NCBI GenBank assembly: GCA_024305405.1
Contig: JAKNDB010000069.1
Span: forward strand, 62,001 to 126,000
Origin: Dirofilaria immitis
Lineage: Eukaryota > Nematoda > Chromadorea > Rhabditida > Onchocercidae
Length of the DNA stretch: 64,000 nucleotides
Direction of reading: 5' to 3'
Below are positions 51,946 to 64,000 of this stretch, one piece after another (the stretch's first letter is position 1; each line of letters starts with the position of its first letter). The position numbers and the translations under genes are program-made. The notes below the pieces were generated by a model that had not been told where the DNA came from, did no database searches, and saw nothing but the letters and a program-made list of their open reading frames with translations.

Positions 51946-54900
51946 ATTTACTAATCCCAAAATTTCATTAAATCTTTTCAGTTACTTTTTCATTATGAAA
52001 CGCATTTCTTATGAAAATCTCACATTTACATAATTCCTATTCTCACGATAATATATACGTAACATAAAAATTATCGACTTACAAGATATACATTTACGTG
52101 ATGCTTATTATCACCATAATACATGTAACAAGTCATCTACGTATTTGAACATCATAAACCATAAAATTAACTTCATGAAATATAGACAGAATTTTCAATT
52201 GAAAAGGAAACCTGAGTTTTCCGAAAACTACGGAGAATACTAAAATTTAATATCACGTATTACATGACGAATTTTGACCTTTATACATATTTGTCCAAAT
52301 GTTTTCTCCAACAATTGCTGTTGCATATAAATAACATAATTGCAAATTGTTTCTAATATAACAAAGCAAAAATTTTACTAATATATTCTCATGTCCTTAT
52401 CAAGTGAAACTTCTCTCCATCGCCTTCTTAAAAATTTATTGCAAAATTCATCGAATAAAATACGATTTATTGATATCTTAGGTCCAATAGTTTATTCTCA
52501 ACAATATGCAAATTAATGTTTCTTTTTATTATTTGTTAATGAAATAGTTTCTCTAAATTTACTGTAGTAATTATTGGTCTCGAAATATAAAAAATAATAT
52601 CACAGAAATTTCAATTTACTATTAAATTAACTCAACACAGAATTTCCAAAATTTTCACTTATCCTTTTTTTGAAAGGAAAAAAGATTCATTATGATAATC
52701 TCAAATATAAATTACAACTAAATTTATAAATATTTCACAATTATGTAGCAAAATTCAATACAAAAAGAAAATTTTTCAAATCGTATACTGCAATTGTAAA
52801 AAAAAATTACACATACAAAAAAATAAGAAAAAACACAAAATACATTGATAGAAATGATCAATTAACACTTTTCTGCAAATTCCTACATAAAGGAAAAAAA
52901 CTCAAAATTTTAAAAATTAATAAAATAAAAAGAAAACGAAAATACGTAATAAAATAAGCTATTGTAATAAACATACCAAACAATAACAATAAAAAGGAGA
53001 AATTTGAGTATAAAATTGGGTGAAATTGAGAGCATTTATAAATCTATCCGTCCAATCTTTTTTTTGCTGACCAATGCGAAAGTTATTCATCAAAAAAGTT
53101 AGAAAATTAAAGATTAAAAATACATAATGGGGAAAAATTTCTTCCTTTTAATTACGAAATTTAATTTACATAAAATTATACGATTATTGATTTTCGAAAA
53201 TGATAAGACATTTCGCAAATATAATAGAAATTTTTATGACGAAACTGTTTCTAATATCATTTATTTATTACAAAATAAATTGAGATAATTTTCAAATTAT
53301 TATTGCTAAGTGAAAATTAAATCAAACACTATAATATTGTAGGAATTTTGCAAGAAACATAATTAATTGAAAAAGCATCAAAGGCATCATTAGTTACACG
53401 AATTAAATCCGAAAATTCATGATATTAAATCTACCGAATGATATAATTTAAACGTCATCATCTATCATACTAATAACATCCTTTTTATCAAGATGAAATT
53501 AAATTAAGTTAATATCACAAATGATACTGAAATATTTAACCAATGAAGAAGCCATTTGGAAATGATATACAAATCCTGACAATAATATACTAAGTACAGA
53601 AACATTAATAAATACTTAGGCAGCATAGGTAGTAAACAGCTCCAAGATGAAAAAAATGTTTCAATTAATACAATTTTTATGCGAAAGTCTTATAGCAAAT
53701 TGAATCAAAAGTTTTCTTCAATCAGAAATATTTACGGTAATATGGTTGCTATTTTTTATTTAATTCAAATTTCTTCAAATCATTTTTGGCACAATTGTTT
53801 ATATTTATAAAATATTTGAAAAATAAAGCTAACCAATTTAAGCCGATTTTTATTTTCATTTAGCTTAAAATCAATTCAAATATTCGTCATTTATCACTTT
53901 TGTTTTTTTTTAGTAACTTCTTCATATTTGGAAAATTCAAAACATCAATAATTTAATAATTCCTTCAAATAACCTGCTTAAATTTAATTCAATTTAAATA
54001 ATCTGCTTAAGATCAATTAAATTAGAATTATCAATATTTCCCAAATTATAGTTATATTAATGCATGATTTTAAATATTTTCCTTTTAATTTTATCCTAAA
54101 CAGACAGTTAAGCTTTAAATATTAATAATGATTAGAAAAAAAGCTCCTGACATACAATAAAATCCTCATAATTATAAAAAGAGAACCATTTTTTCCATAT
54201 TGCACAATTATATTATAAGAAAATTTTGAAAATTATGAATAGTATGAGAAAAAAATTTGTGATATAAATTAACATAATATGGACCAAAAATAATCCAGGA
54301 GGCAATATTCATATTTTACATTTTTAAACGGTAATACACAGTAAATGAGCAATATAAAATTGTATAAACATTATTTCACAGATTTGATACACATAAACCT
54401 ATATTACTTCTATTATATTCTAAATTTCTTGAAATTCAAAAAAAAACTTCAAAATTCTTTCCTTTTTATTCCCTAATTTTTTTAACAAAATGCAAAAGAG
54501 ATTTATCTCTTGTAGAATTTTCTCGAATATTTCATGCAATAATTTCATATTAAACTTGAAAAGCATTTCCTCTTATTCTACTCACATTTGCTTGTAAAAG
54601 ACACATACAAATGCAATAACTAAAACATAACTAATTAGAAGAAATATCCAACTGATGCCACAAAAATTAAACTTTTTATCAAAAAAGAAATATGTAAATA
54701 AACAAATTTAAAAACAAGCTGTGCCAATTAAATGGCAACGGTAATATTTTTATTCATTTACAAATTTTAATTTTCCTTTTACTTTAGTATTTAATATGAG
54801 ATAAAAAGAAACTACTTCCACTATTATTTGTTGTAAATTAATCATACAACTAATTAGCTAAGAATGATGCAGAAACAAAATTTTTAATTTCCCTAAGTAA

Positions 54901-55017
54901 CCGAATACAAAGTTTACACTTTACATTTTTATTTTATCAATTCTATTAGCGATTTCATAGTTATTCATTAATTTGGTTTAAATTTAATTTCAAATCAATC
55001 TTGCACAAGAACTTCTT
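51946..55017. other. Spacer between TMEM39 start and DIP2 stop
   Basis: 3 kb of A/T-rich sequence with no exon recognised. It must contain the TMEM39 5' region and the DIP2 3' UTR. Confidence 0.5.
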
Positions 55018-58000
55018 CTACATATTATAAGCAACATAAATAGGATCAAGCATATCTTTCAGGAAAGCATCTCGTAAATGCATTCGTTGCTTCTCACCTC
55101 GACTATTAATTGGTACCACACCTGGATCGACAATTACCACGACACCAACAATCAAGTGATGTTCTTCTAATACAGTAGATGTTATAGCCGGTACTAAATC
55201 TAACGCTTCTGATTCCGCACTTTCCGTTTCCGCAACCACAACCAAAAGATGCGTCCACGTAAATACAGCACTAAAAATTCTCCTAATTAATACAGTTAAC
55301 ACAACTGTAACTTAAAATTCTGATGGCATCAACAACAATTTATTCCTTTCCATTAATATCTGAAACTATCACCTTAAAATAAATTGATAGATCATCAATA
55401 ACTTTAAAAGATTGATCACTCTGTGCTCCTTCCGTAACAGAAATTTAGTATAAGTGTTATCAAACAAGCTTGCGTTATCTCCTCTCTCAAAAATTCAATT
55501 TAGACGATTAGTAATAATTAAATTTATTTCTTCATTGTATTGAACTCTCATAAAATTAAAAATAAAATACAAAACTTATCGCCAAATGCATCTCAACTCC
55601 GTTTCCATTTTTTTCCTCATCAATTTTTAGCAATATATTAGTGATAAAACGAAATGTTGCGTTTTAGAAATAAAATTAAAATTTAAAAATTCTTTGAGCA
55701 CAATGTATTCCTATAATACAATTTTGATACTATCCGAAGTAGTAAAACACTATGTGCAATAGTATTCACAAATAAATATTTATCTTAAATAAGTAGTATT
55801 TGAGAAAAAATTCGTGGGAATTCTCAAATTTTTAAACAATGATACTAACCATTCCGAAATTTTTCGATGTGCTCGTATCACAGTTGCTTCAATATCTACC
55901 GGATGATATCGCATTCCACGTAGCATTAATGTTTCATCCAATGCACCAACAACAAATATTGCATCATGTAAGTCTGCAATAATATGATTTATTTTTGTCA
56001 TGTAATTATGCCCAGCACTAAATTTATGACTTTTAATGGAATTATGCCAATCCCAGATATATGGAATTCAAATATAATAGGAATGCAGGAATATAATATT
56101 TAATATGCATTTTAATTCCGGAAATGGTTTAATTTTTATAAAAGCCCTTATTAAGTGTCATTTGCTAAATTTAAAATTTGAAAAATTTTTGATTAAAAAA
56201 ATTTTAAATCAATTCTTTCACTTACAATAACGTTGAATTAGATGAATGAAATTTGAAATTATAAACGATAATATTTCAAACAATTAGTAAAAAGTATGGA
56301 AGAAAAAGAAACTACCTCCATCAGCCGTTATAGATTGTGTTCGTCGAAGAAAACCCAAATAACCTGTACGCGCAAAACGTTTAAGAGTATCACCAGTTGT
56401 TAGTCTGAAAATGAACTTATCTCATCGTTACGTAATTTTACGTTCTGAAAAAATATGTTAATCGACATGAAACGAGGTAAATGTCTATCAAATGAAAACA
56501 AAGATGAAATATCACCGTTTCATTATTTATGCTAATACAACCTATATATATTTCTAACCCATATATCAAATTTGACTTAAATTTTCATGCTGATCTTGAA
56601 TTTTATTGATTGATGCATTTATGATGTTAATTAAACTACTGCTAAAATCTAAATAGTTTCGATGATATGTGATAATATTATTTGAAATATAAGTAAAAAA
56701 TAATATAATAAGGAGATAATTACTGTTAAGATACTTATTTACTATAATCAAAAAATTTGCATCACTGTTCATGATACATGCATTTTAACCCGACATAGAA
56801 ACTTTATGAACTAACATATTTTAACTCGATATAGAAACAAATGAACTAACTTATAATAAGATAACGAAATACAAATAATAGTAATAGTTACTTATTTATA
56901 TATATATAATCTAATACATACGTATCAATTAATAAATATAAAACTGTTTAATCATATTTCAGTTTGCAATCTTACAAACATACCTTGCATTAAAATGATC
57001 GGTATGTAACGATGTTTCATCACCATATAATGTAAAATAACCAACTGCATTATGTGAGCATGCAACCCAAATTTCACCTAAGTGTGAATCAGCACACTGA
57101 CCTCTTGTTTCCGGATTTGCAATTACCACTTCCACACCAGGTAATAACTGAAATAGACCATTTTATTTTTTATCTATTCATGACTAATTGTTTTTGCAGC
57201 CCGAATGAAAAATGAATGAAATACAAGGTTGTTTAACAGCTGATTTAATTTTTCAGAAATGAATGAAAAGATACTTTCCCACTTTCCATTAATGCGATAC
57301 TATGCGGTGCACCCTTCTCAACAAGCGTTACACGATCATTGCGAAGTGCTCGTGCATCAACGTATACTGTTGCTGGATCTGGACTCGCTGCTCCTTGCAT
57401 ACAAATTGCTGTGTTAACCTATAGATTAAAAATGACCTTAAAAAGATGTTAAAGACTATAGATTGAAAATGACCTTCTTTAGGAAAAAATGTCAGAGCCA
57501 AATTTGTTTCAACTTATTCTTAATTAAGCTTCAACTTATTGAAGGTCACAAACTTTATTTATCTTAAAAAAAATCTAAAATTGAATAAAAAGGTGTACTA
57601 CCCGACAACCGAATGATGTGGATACCGCACGTGAATTAAGACCCAAAGGTGTAAAAGCTTAGAAAATGCTGCACATAAAGCAACTCGTGGCCGTTCCTCG
57701 GCAACCACAACACACGTACGTACACTGCAATAAAAATTTCTGATATATTTGTTTCGTTCTACAATGTGTTATTTATGTAATTATCGCATTTCCCTCCCAT
57801 AATTTTTTAAAAAAACGGTTAGAGTTAGCTAGTAAAGATAAGCATAGTTATATAATTCAGAGATTACAGACTAATATGAATTTAACTCAAACCATATCTT
57901 GAGCTTGTCTGAGATATATAAAATTGATGATTTAAAAAGACAGTTATATAAGTAATTTTAGACAATCTCGAAATTTCTAAAAATCAAACAATAATCGCAA

Positions 58001-61000
58001 AAAGATGCTTATATTTACCACGAAAGTGAAACGCCTTTCTCCTTCAGGAGTGAAATCTGAGGCGCTAACTCTCGAACACACAATTCCATTACACCATAAG
58101 AACAAAAGGTATCACGAACTGAAATATCAAATTATATTTAAATATATTTACGTATATGCATGTATAATCATATATGTATGTCCAATTTGATTAGAATATA
58201 AAATTAGCCCAATAAGAATAATATAATTATACAAGAATACGATTGTTTTCAATAACGTAAATTTTCTAACAATAATTCAAAAATTACATTTCAATGCAAG
58301 TAAATCTTCTGAAAGCCATTCATAACGTCACATGTTAGACTATTCTTTTCAATCTATCCACTATCAAATTAAAATTTTTTCTCTGTGAAATAATCAGCCC
58401 ACGGCACAAGAAAAGTGTTTTTAAAAATTGAATTCATATCAATGAAAATTAAAAATAAATAAAAATAAAAATTAAGAGCTAAGAACCTTTTCGTTGTGAA
58501 ACAGCTGTCAACCATAAAGCAGCGTTTTGTTCAACTTCTGCTGGTGGAATTAACAATGAATGATGACCGGAATAGACACTGGAATTAAAATTATACCTTT
58601 CTTTTACTATATTATGATATTATTAGAAGCAAATTATATGAAATGATGAGCAGAATTATTATTGGTAATCCTTACGATAAAAATCCGCTGTTAACTCTAT
58701 AATCTTAGACGAAATAGCCTATAAATTCTTTATTAATCTATAATATTTACAATGACATAATGATTATAATAAGCTTCACAAAGAAATAAACAAAAATAAG
58801 TGTAACTAAACAGAAGAATCACGCATAGAGAAGCTACTTTTAGCTTACCCAGAAAGACACCAAAGCGTTAATCCAAGACCGCAATATGGATCAAGGCACA
58901 AAGTGATATGTCGTGAGGGATATAATTCACATGCTACTTTTAAGCTTCTACACAATGCTGCAGCACCAGCAGTATTGATAACAATTCCGGCTAGCTGCCC
59001 TGTAGTACTTATCGAAAAATCCTGAAATTTTAAAAATAAACTTATCGAATACTATTTATTTCCAGTGAACAAAAAAGTAAAATGAATCTGATCCATTCAT
59101 TAATAATGCGAAATGAATCTGATACATTATTCAACAGAAGTCAAAAATTCTGAAATCGACCAAAAATTCTTAATTATTTAAACTTTATATTTTCTTACCA
59201 GATAACAAACATCGGTTGATTTCCTCTCAAAATATTCAGGTTCCCATTTTTTCCTATTAAGTGATGGAAGGTCATCCACATCCAAAATCGTAGGCCATGC
59301 CTGAAAGATACCCTTTTATCGTTCTCTTATCATATATTATTTTTAAATCTAAAACTGCGATAGGTCTTCCTTCTTCTTCTTCTTTCTATAGAATAAAACC
59401 AGGTAAATAAATATCGATAAGAAATTTACCTTTGCATTAACTCTCAGGAAGCTTCTTTGCATTTAAGTAACTTAATTAAAGATGAAGTTGAGATCACTGC
59501 AACTGCTTTTGAAACGTCTACAATCATTCGTACCGTTGGTAAAGTTATTTGCAGATTATGTGGATGTGGTGGCCGTATACAGACGGGTACTAATCCTTTA
59601 ATATAACTTCTTAAATTTAATTTAACGACAAAAACTCAGCCAAAATATTTAGTAGATTGTATTTTGAAATTTTTGAAAATTATCTTGAGTTAGTAATAGT
59701 TTTTGCTAGGATTGAAAGAATGATCCAAGTAAAATTTGTACTCCATAAAGTCACTGTATAGATTTTCAAAAGAAACTCATTCCGATCACCAAAATATTTT
59801 GTCGAATCAATATCCTTAAATTTCAGGATTGATTTTTATCAAATTTTACATAAAATTACATCTAAATATGTAGCTTGATCTTATAGATTTTGAATTTTGC
59901 CTAATATTTTACACACAAATAATAATAAAATTAATTTTGATGCTTTCATGAAAAGCTAATTTCCACAATTAAATTACGTAATTTCAATGCAAATGTCAAC
60001 ACACCTGCTGCTTGACACCCATAAAAGGCTGCAATCAAATCAATACCAGGTGGAAAAATTAAAGCAACATGTTCGCCTGGATTCAATCGTCCCTTATCGG
60101 TTAACATCGAACCGATTCGTTCCGCTCTTTTAAACAATTGTGCACAGGTTATGCTTTCTGTCTCCGTTCCACGTGAATTAATTAGTGTAAATAGTATGTG
60201 GTCAGGAGATGTTTGAGAACGTTGCCGTAAGACTTCTATCAAACTAGTCACCTGCAAATAGCGCATTATTTAAGTGATAACAGTATTTTCATAAATAAAT
60301 TTTGCTATGAAATTAATATAAGAAAATTTTAAAGAAATTTTTATCCTCTAATAATTAAAACATATAAATTATGAGCCATCGAATAAATAAAATCATAACA
60401 TATTATTATGGTAAATAATGCAATTTGCAAATACAGACAGATTCTTTATGCATTAACCTTTTCATCATCGGCATTAATATGCCTCCCTTTGGCAGCAGCA
60501 ATTCGTACACCTTGCACAATATTACCAACAAACATAGCTGCTGGTCCAACATCCGATTGTTGTTCTCGAGGTTTTGGCAAATTTATTACACATGTATGTG
60601 GACACATCAGAAGTGTTGTTGGATGCAAAATACCATCAATGAATCGTTGCCGTGTTTCCGATACATGAATACCACCCAGTGGTGTCTGAAATACAGAAAA
60701 TATTTCGAGACTTTATTTATAAATATCATAAAAATTTTACTTCTTAAGAAATCTGCAAATATTTTTATTTATTCTGGAATTTTACTTTCTTTCCGGAATC
60801 TAATTCATAACATAGATTTAAATTTTCTTTTGATTCCTGTATTTTAATTATTCGTAAATCGCTTAAAAATAAACAGATAGTAGCTTCGTTATCACTGAAA
60901 AGATTATATTGCTCCTCTGAAGAATAACAAACGACTTCTTATATATCAGATTATCAAAGCCTTTTCAAAAATGTCACCTTTGGCAACTGATTGGATGGCA

Positions 61001-64000
61001 CAAGAGCTAAACAGTAAATTCCTACTTGGTGGATACTATCAATGGCTTGTAGTACGCGACTCATCCACTGAAATTAGATCTAGGATGTATTCGAAATAAG
61101 CATAATGCAAGCTACAGCTGGAACTTTTCCTATAATAAATGACGTCAATTTCACAACTACTCTCACATTCTGAAAATTTTACTCATTAAGTATTATCAGT
61201 AATGTCGTCGAAAATTCGAGATCAAACTAGCGAATGCTGATAACTTGTTTTGTTTTACAAATTAAATCGATAGCTTATCTATCATTTTTTATAACATCTC
61301 GATATGTAAATTCTAACATCTTACAAATTTAAAATTTTAACAGGAAAAAATTAAAAAAGCATTACAGTAAAGGAATCTTCCTCGGATACGCCGGGTTTCT
61401 GCTCAGCTACGATGCATATTCTTTCATCGCGCAAAACGTTTACAGAAAATACAGCGATCCGTCCTACAAAAAATTATGATCAATGTGTTCTTTTTAAAGT
61501 TTTTAATAAAGATTATTCTTTATATATATTACTGTTAAAAAATCACATTGATCACTTCTTGAAATTGACATTAATATTCATGTTTATAAGTAGTAATTGT
61601 TTTCGTTCAACTAATCCTCATAACTTTTATATATGACAAAAATTTTTTTAAAAATGAAAAATTAACATTGATTTAGGAAAACGATCTGCCATGTACGATC
61701 AAGTCTACATGTTCACTACAACATAATATAAGCATGGAAAAATTTTAACTGACTTTAAATTCAAATTGAAAAGTGACATTATCCCAAATAACAAACCTCG
61801 ATAAATAAATTTCATTGGTTCAACAGCCAGTGCTGTAGCAATCAAATCATCAGCACCATGTTGTCGACCTGATACATTCATTTGCGAATTACGATTACCT
61901 ACCACAAAAAGCGAACCGTTCTGAAGATTAAAACTTTTGAATTTTAGTGAAAATTTAATACTATTTGAAATATAAGAAAATAATCCATTAATTCAGTCTA
62001 CAAGAAATATGTATTACCGGTCCAAGAAACCCTAGCAATCCGCTACGAACATATGGTACTGGTCCCAATGGCTTATCATCCTTACCCAACGGTTCCACCT
62101 AAAAAGAATTGTTGACTCAAAAAATTGATTTTCATAAAATTAACCTTAAGTCCGGTAATAAGAATTAATACAGAACAAATTTAAAAAAATTTAAGTATGG
62201 AAAAAATGAAATCGAATATTTCATTCTGAATTTCCATATAAAATGATTAGAAAAATAAAAATTAACATCACATCATAAATTTAGAAAATTAGTTGAAAAT
62301 TTTCTGAACCTTGAAAGTATTGGCTGATAAACCATCCAAACCCCAATAAGCGGAACCTGTGCTGTGTGCATACAAACAAATTTCACCAACTTCATCAGTC
62401 ATGCATAACCGTGGTGGTCCGGAAGGTTTAACAACAACAACAACACCACCAGTAATAACTTGACCTGCATCCTAGAATTAAATTCATATTAGCAGCAACT
62501 ACTTCAGATTTGAAAAATTTAACAAATAAATTTAAAAAACTCAGTTTATTTCTACCTGCAAAGTTAACGATGTCAATGAATTTTCCTGATCCATACGAAC
62601 TACTGAATGGCTTAAAGCTAACATCGATAGAACACCACGACCAGAGTTATGAAGACTTTCATCAGAACAAGGCCTATAAGAAAAAGAGAAAATATCATTT
62701 TTATGTAATATATTAAGCAAACATAACATTTGTTCAAGTGAAGTATATGTTATTTTATATAAACAAAAATTAAAATAATTGTTTAAAAGATGCTAAGAAA
62801 GTTGAACACAGGTAGAGGTAAAAATAATATGTAAAACTTATGACACTTTCTTTTATATTCATAATCACATTTACAATATATCATTACTTAAACGACATAA
62901 AAAATAAAAGAAAACAAAAAATAAATATACCTTCGCAACGAAACTGTACCAGTTTCAGAAGAACCTGAGCATGGGCAAACTGCATCAGGTCGTAAGCCAC
63001 GTGATTGAAAAATGGAAGCGAACTGATCACAGGATGATAATGACCACGGATTTGCTCCATCGGCTACCAAAATTGAACGAAGCGATGATAAGTTGATTTC
63101 TTTATGATCACGAGTTGCCAATAAACCCCAATGTAAATCACGTGATTTTACCAAAGCTGTTTTTGCTAAAATAAAGCAAAAATAGATTATTGCTAACATT
63201 TACTTAAAAACAAAGATATATAGAAGCAAACTGAATCAGATTCAACTTTTTTTAATTTCCAATGACATCGAAATATAAATTAAGCTGATTTCATATTGAA
63301 GCAATTTCTTCTGCATTTTTTCCCACAAAACCAACAGTAATTTTTCTCTCTATACCTTGATATTTTGTAACCATTAACATCCATGATGCCGGATTGATTT
63401 TCATCAATGAATATGGAACAAAAATAACACGTAAACCAGAAAATACACTCTGAAATCGATAACTTCAATAGTTCACAATAAAATTCACATTAGATTTTAT
63501 TTATATAAGCAAATCAAAATAAGTTAACTACTATTAAACGAGAAAAAGAAAAACAAAGCCATTAAGAAGAATGAAAAGGTACCGCTAAAATCGAATGCCA
63601 CAAGCCTGCCTCACGTTTAAAATCAAGAACTGATACCATCGTATCTGATTCCGAATAACTCATTGCTATTGTTAATGATCTAAATAAATAGCCAAATTAA
63701 AAAGCATACATGAAAATTAAATTAAAAAAACGTTTACTTTGTAACGTACAATTTCAATTAAGCGTACCTGCAATGCGAAAGTAAAGCCTGACGAGTTATG
63801 CATACACCTTTCACACTACCTTCTTTATCTGTAGTATATTCGATATATGCAACAGAATCATCCGTTACTCGTGGTGGTACTGACCAATCTTTTGGTGGCT
63901 TACTCTGCAATAACAGTACTGCAAATTAAACACATGCTACGATAGATTACGATCGTCATGTGCAAAATTAAATACCATCTTGATATATGTAACTTGCATC
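55018..64000 (-). CDS. DIP2: Disco-interacting protein 2 (DIP2), 5' part outside window
   Basis: DIP2 proteins carry two acyl-adenylate-forming (AMP-binding, FAAL-like) domains after an N-terminal DMAP1-binding domain. Twenty-four exons in the window: 63976-64000 (partial), 63768-63904, 63583-63679, 63356-63449, 62931-63165, 62556-62673, 62310-62471, 62018-62098, 61797-61920, 61366-61463, 60978-61067, 60458-60685, 60005-60251, 59430-59595, 59199-59300, 58849-59021, 58487-58578, 58019-58118, 57602-57724, 57275-57418, 56984-57147, 56316-56404, 55850-55973 and 55018-55270. They give about 1,090 residues of an expected ~1,570. Domain 1: LRSILVADGANPWS, RGVLSMLAL, EVGEICLYA, AVEPMKFIYRGRIAVFSV and WMSRVLQAIDSIHQVG. 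Domain 2: PPGIDLIAAFYGC, DFSISTTGQLAG, LDPYCGLG, VVVAEERPRVAL, LLPGVEVVIANPET, GYLGFLRR, VVGALDETLMLRGMRYHP and C-terminal LDPIYVAYNM. Two single-base frame breaks: the A4 run at 57653-57656, and near 59444-59446. Confidence 0.95.
56783..56852. repeat. Two-copy ~37-bp tandem repeat in a DIP2 intron
   Basis: CATTTTAACCCGACATAGAAAC..TGAACTAAC is followed by ATATTTTAACTCGATATAGAAAC..TGAACTAAC. Intronic, no expected coding effect. Confidence 0.7.

Noticed and set aside
60425..60847. 140-codon plus-strand open frame, longest in the window
   Set aside because: Antisense to the DIP2 exon 60458-60685, whose minus-strand translation matches DIP2 closely.

Overview
The window is about 72-75% A+T, intron-rich eukaryotic DNA. 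Its many small exons have GT donors and TTTCAG-like acceptors, with A/T-rich introns and simple repeats between. The proteins read best against nematode and metazoan families. The set includes a thyroid-hormone-receptor-type nuclear receptor, a three-OB POT1 and BPI/LBP proteins, on very A/T-rich DNA. This suggests a parasitic clade III (filarial-type) nematode. The organism call is inference; I could not run a search. I recognise no tRNA, rRNA, CRISPR array or intact transposon.

Layout, left to right: a BPI/LBP lipid-binding protein on the minus strand, cut by the left edge (1-3187); a 9-kb gene desert with microsatellites; transcription elongation factor TFIIS (minus, 12160-16656); S-formylglutathione hydrolase/esterase D (minus, 17762-20025); a repeat-rich spacer with two tandem arrays; a BTB/KCTD protein (the only plus-strand gene, 22683-25327); a spacer with a diverged ~90-bp array; a thyroid-hormone-receptor-like nuclear receptor (minus, 28045-34591); a 4.6-kb spacer with one strong hairpin; telomere end-binding protein POT1 (minus, 39221-46513); TMEM39 (minus, 47382-51945); a 3-kb spacer; and DIP2 (minus, 55018 to beyond the right edge). 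I chained the exons by hand. In nearly every gene splice phases agree from exon to exon.

The genes have unrelated housekeeping or regulatory roles (transcription, formaldehyde detoxification, telomere capping, secretory pathway, acyl-adenylate chemistry, nuclear signalling) and do not form an obvious pathway. Several minus-strand genes have an acceptor-like AG a few bases before the start codon, which would suit spliced-leader trans-splicing.

The most interesting points are: (1) a thyroid-receptor orthologue, a class absent from C. elegans, with an unusual C-terminus; (2) an exon-derived inverted duplication inside its intron, able to form a ~55-bp hairpin and to pair with its parent exon; (3) a POT1 with all three OB folds and a local zinc ribbon, plus an unexplained helix-rich segment; and (4) single-base frame breaks at up to seven sites in six genes, most of them a missing base in an A/T run, which looks like sequencing or assembly error rather than biology.
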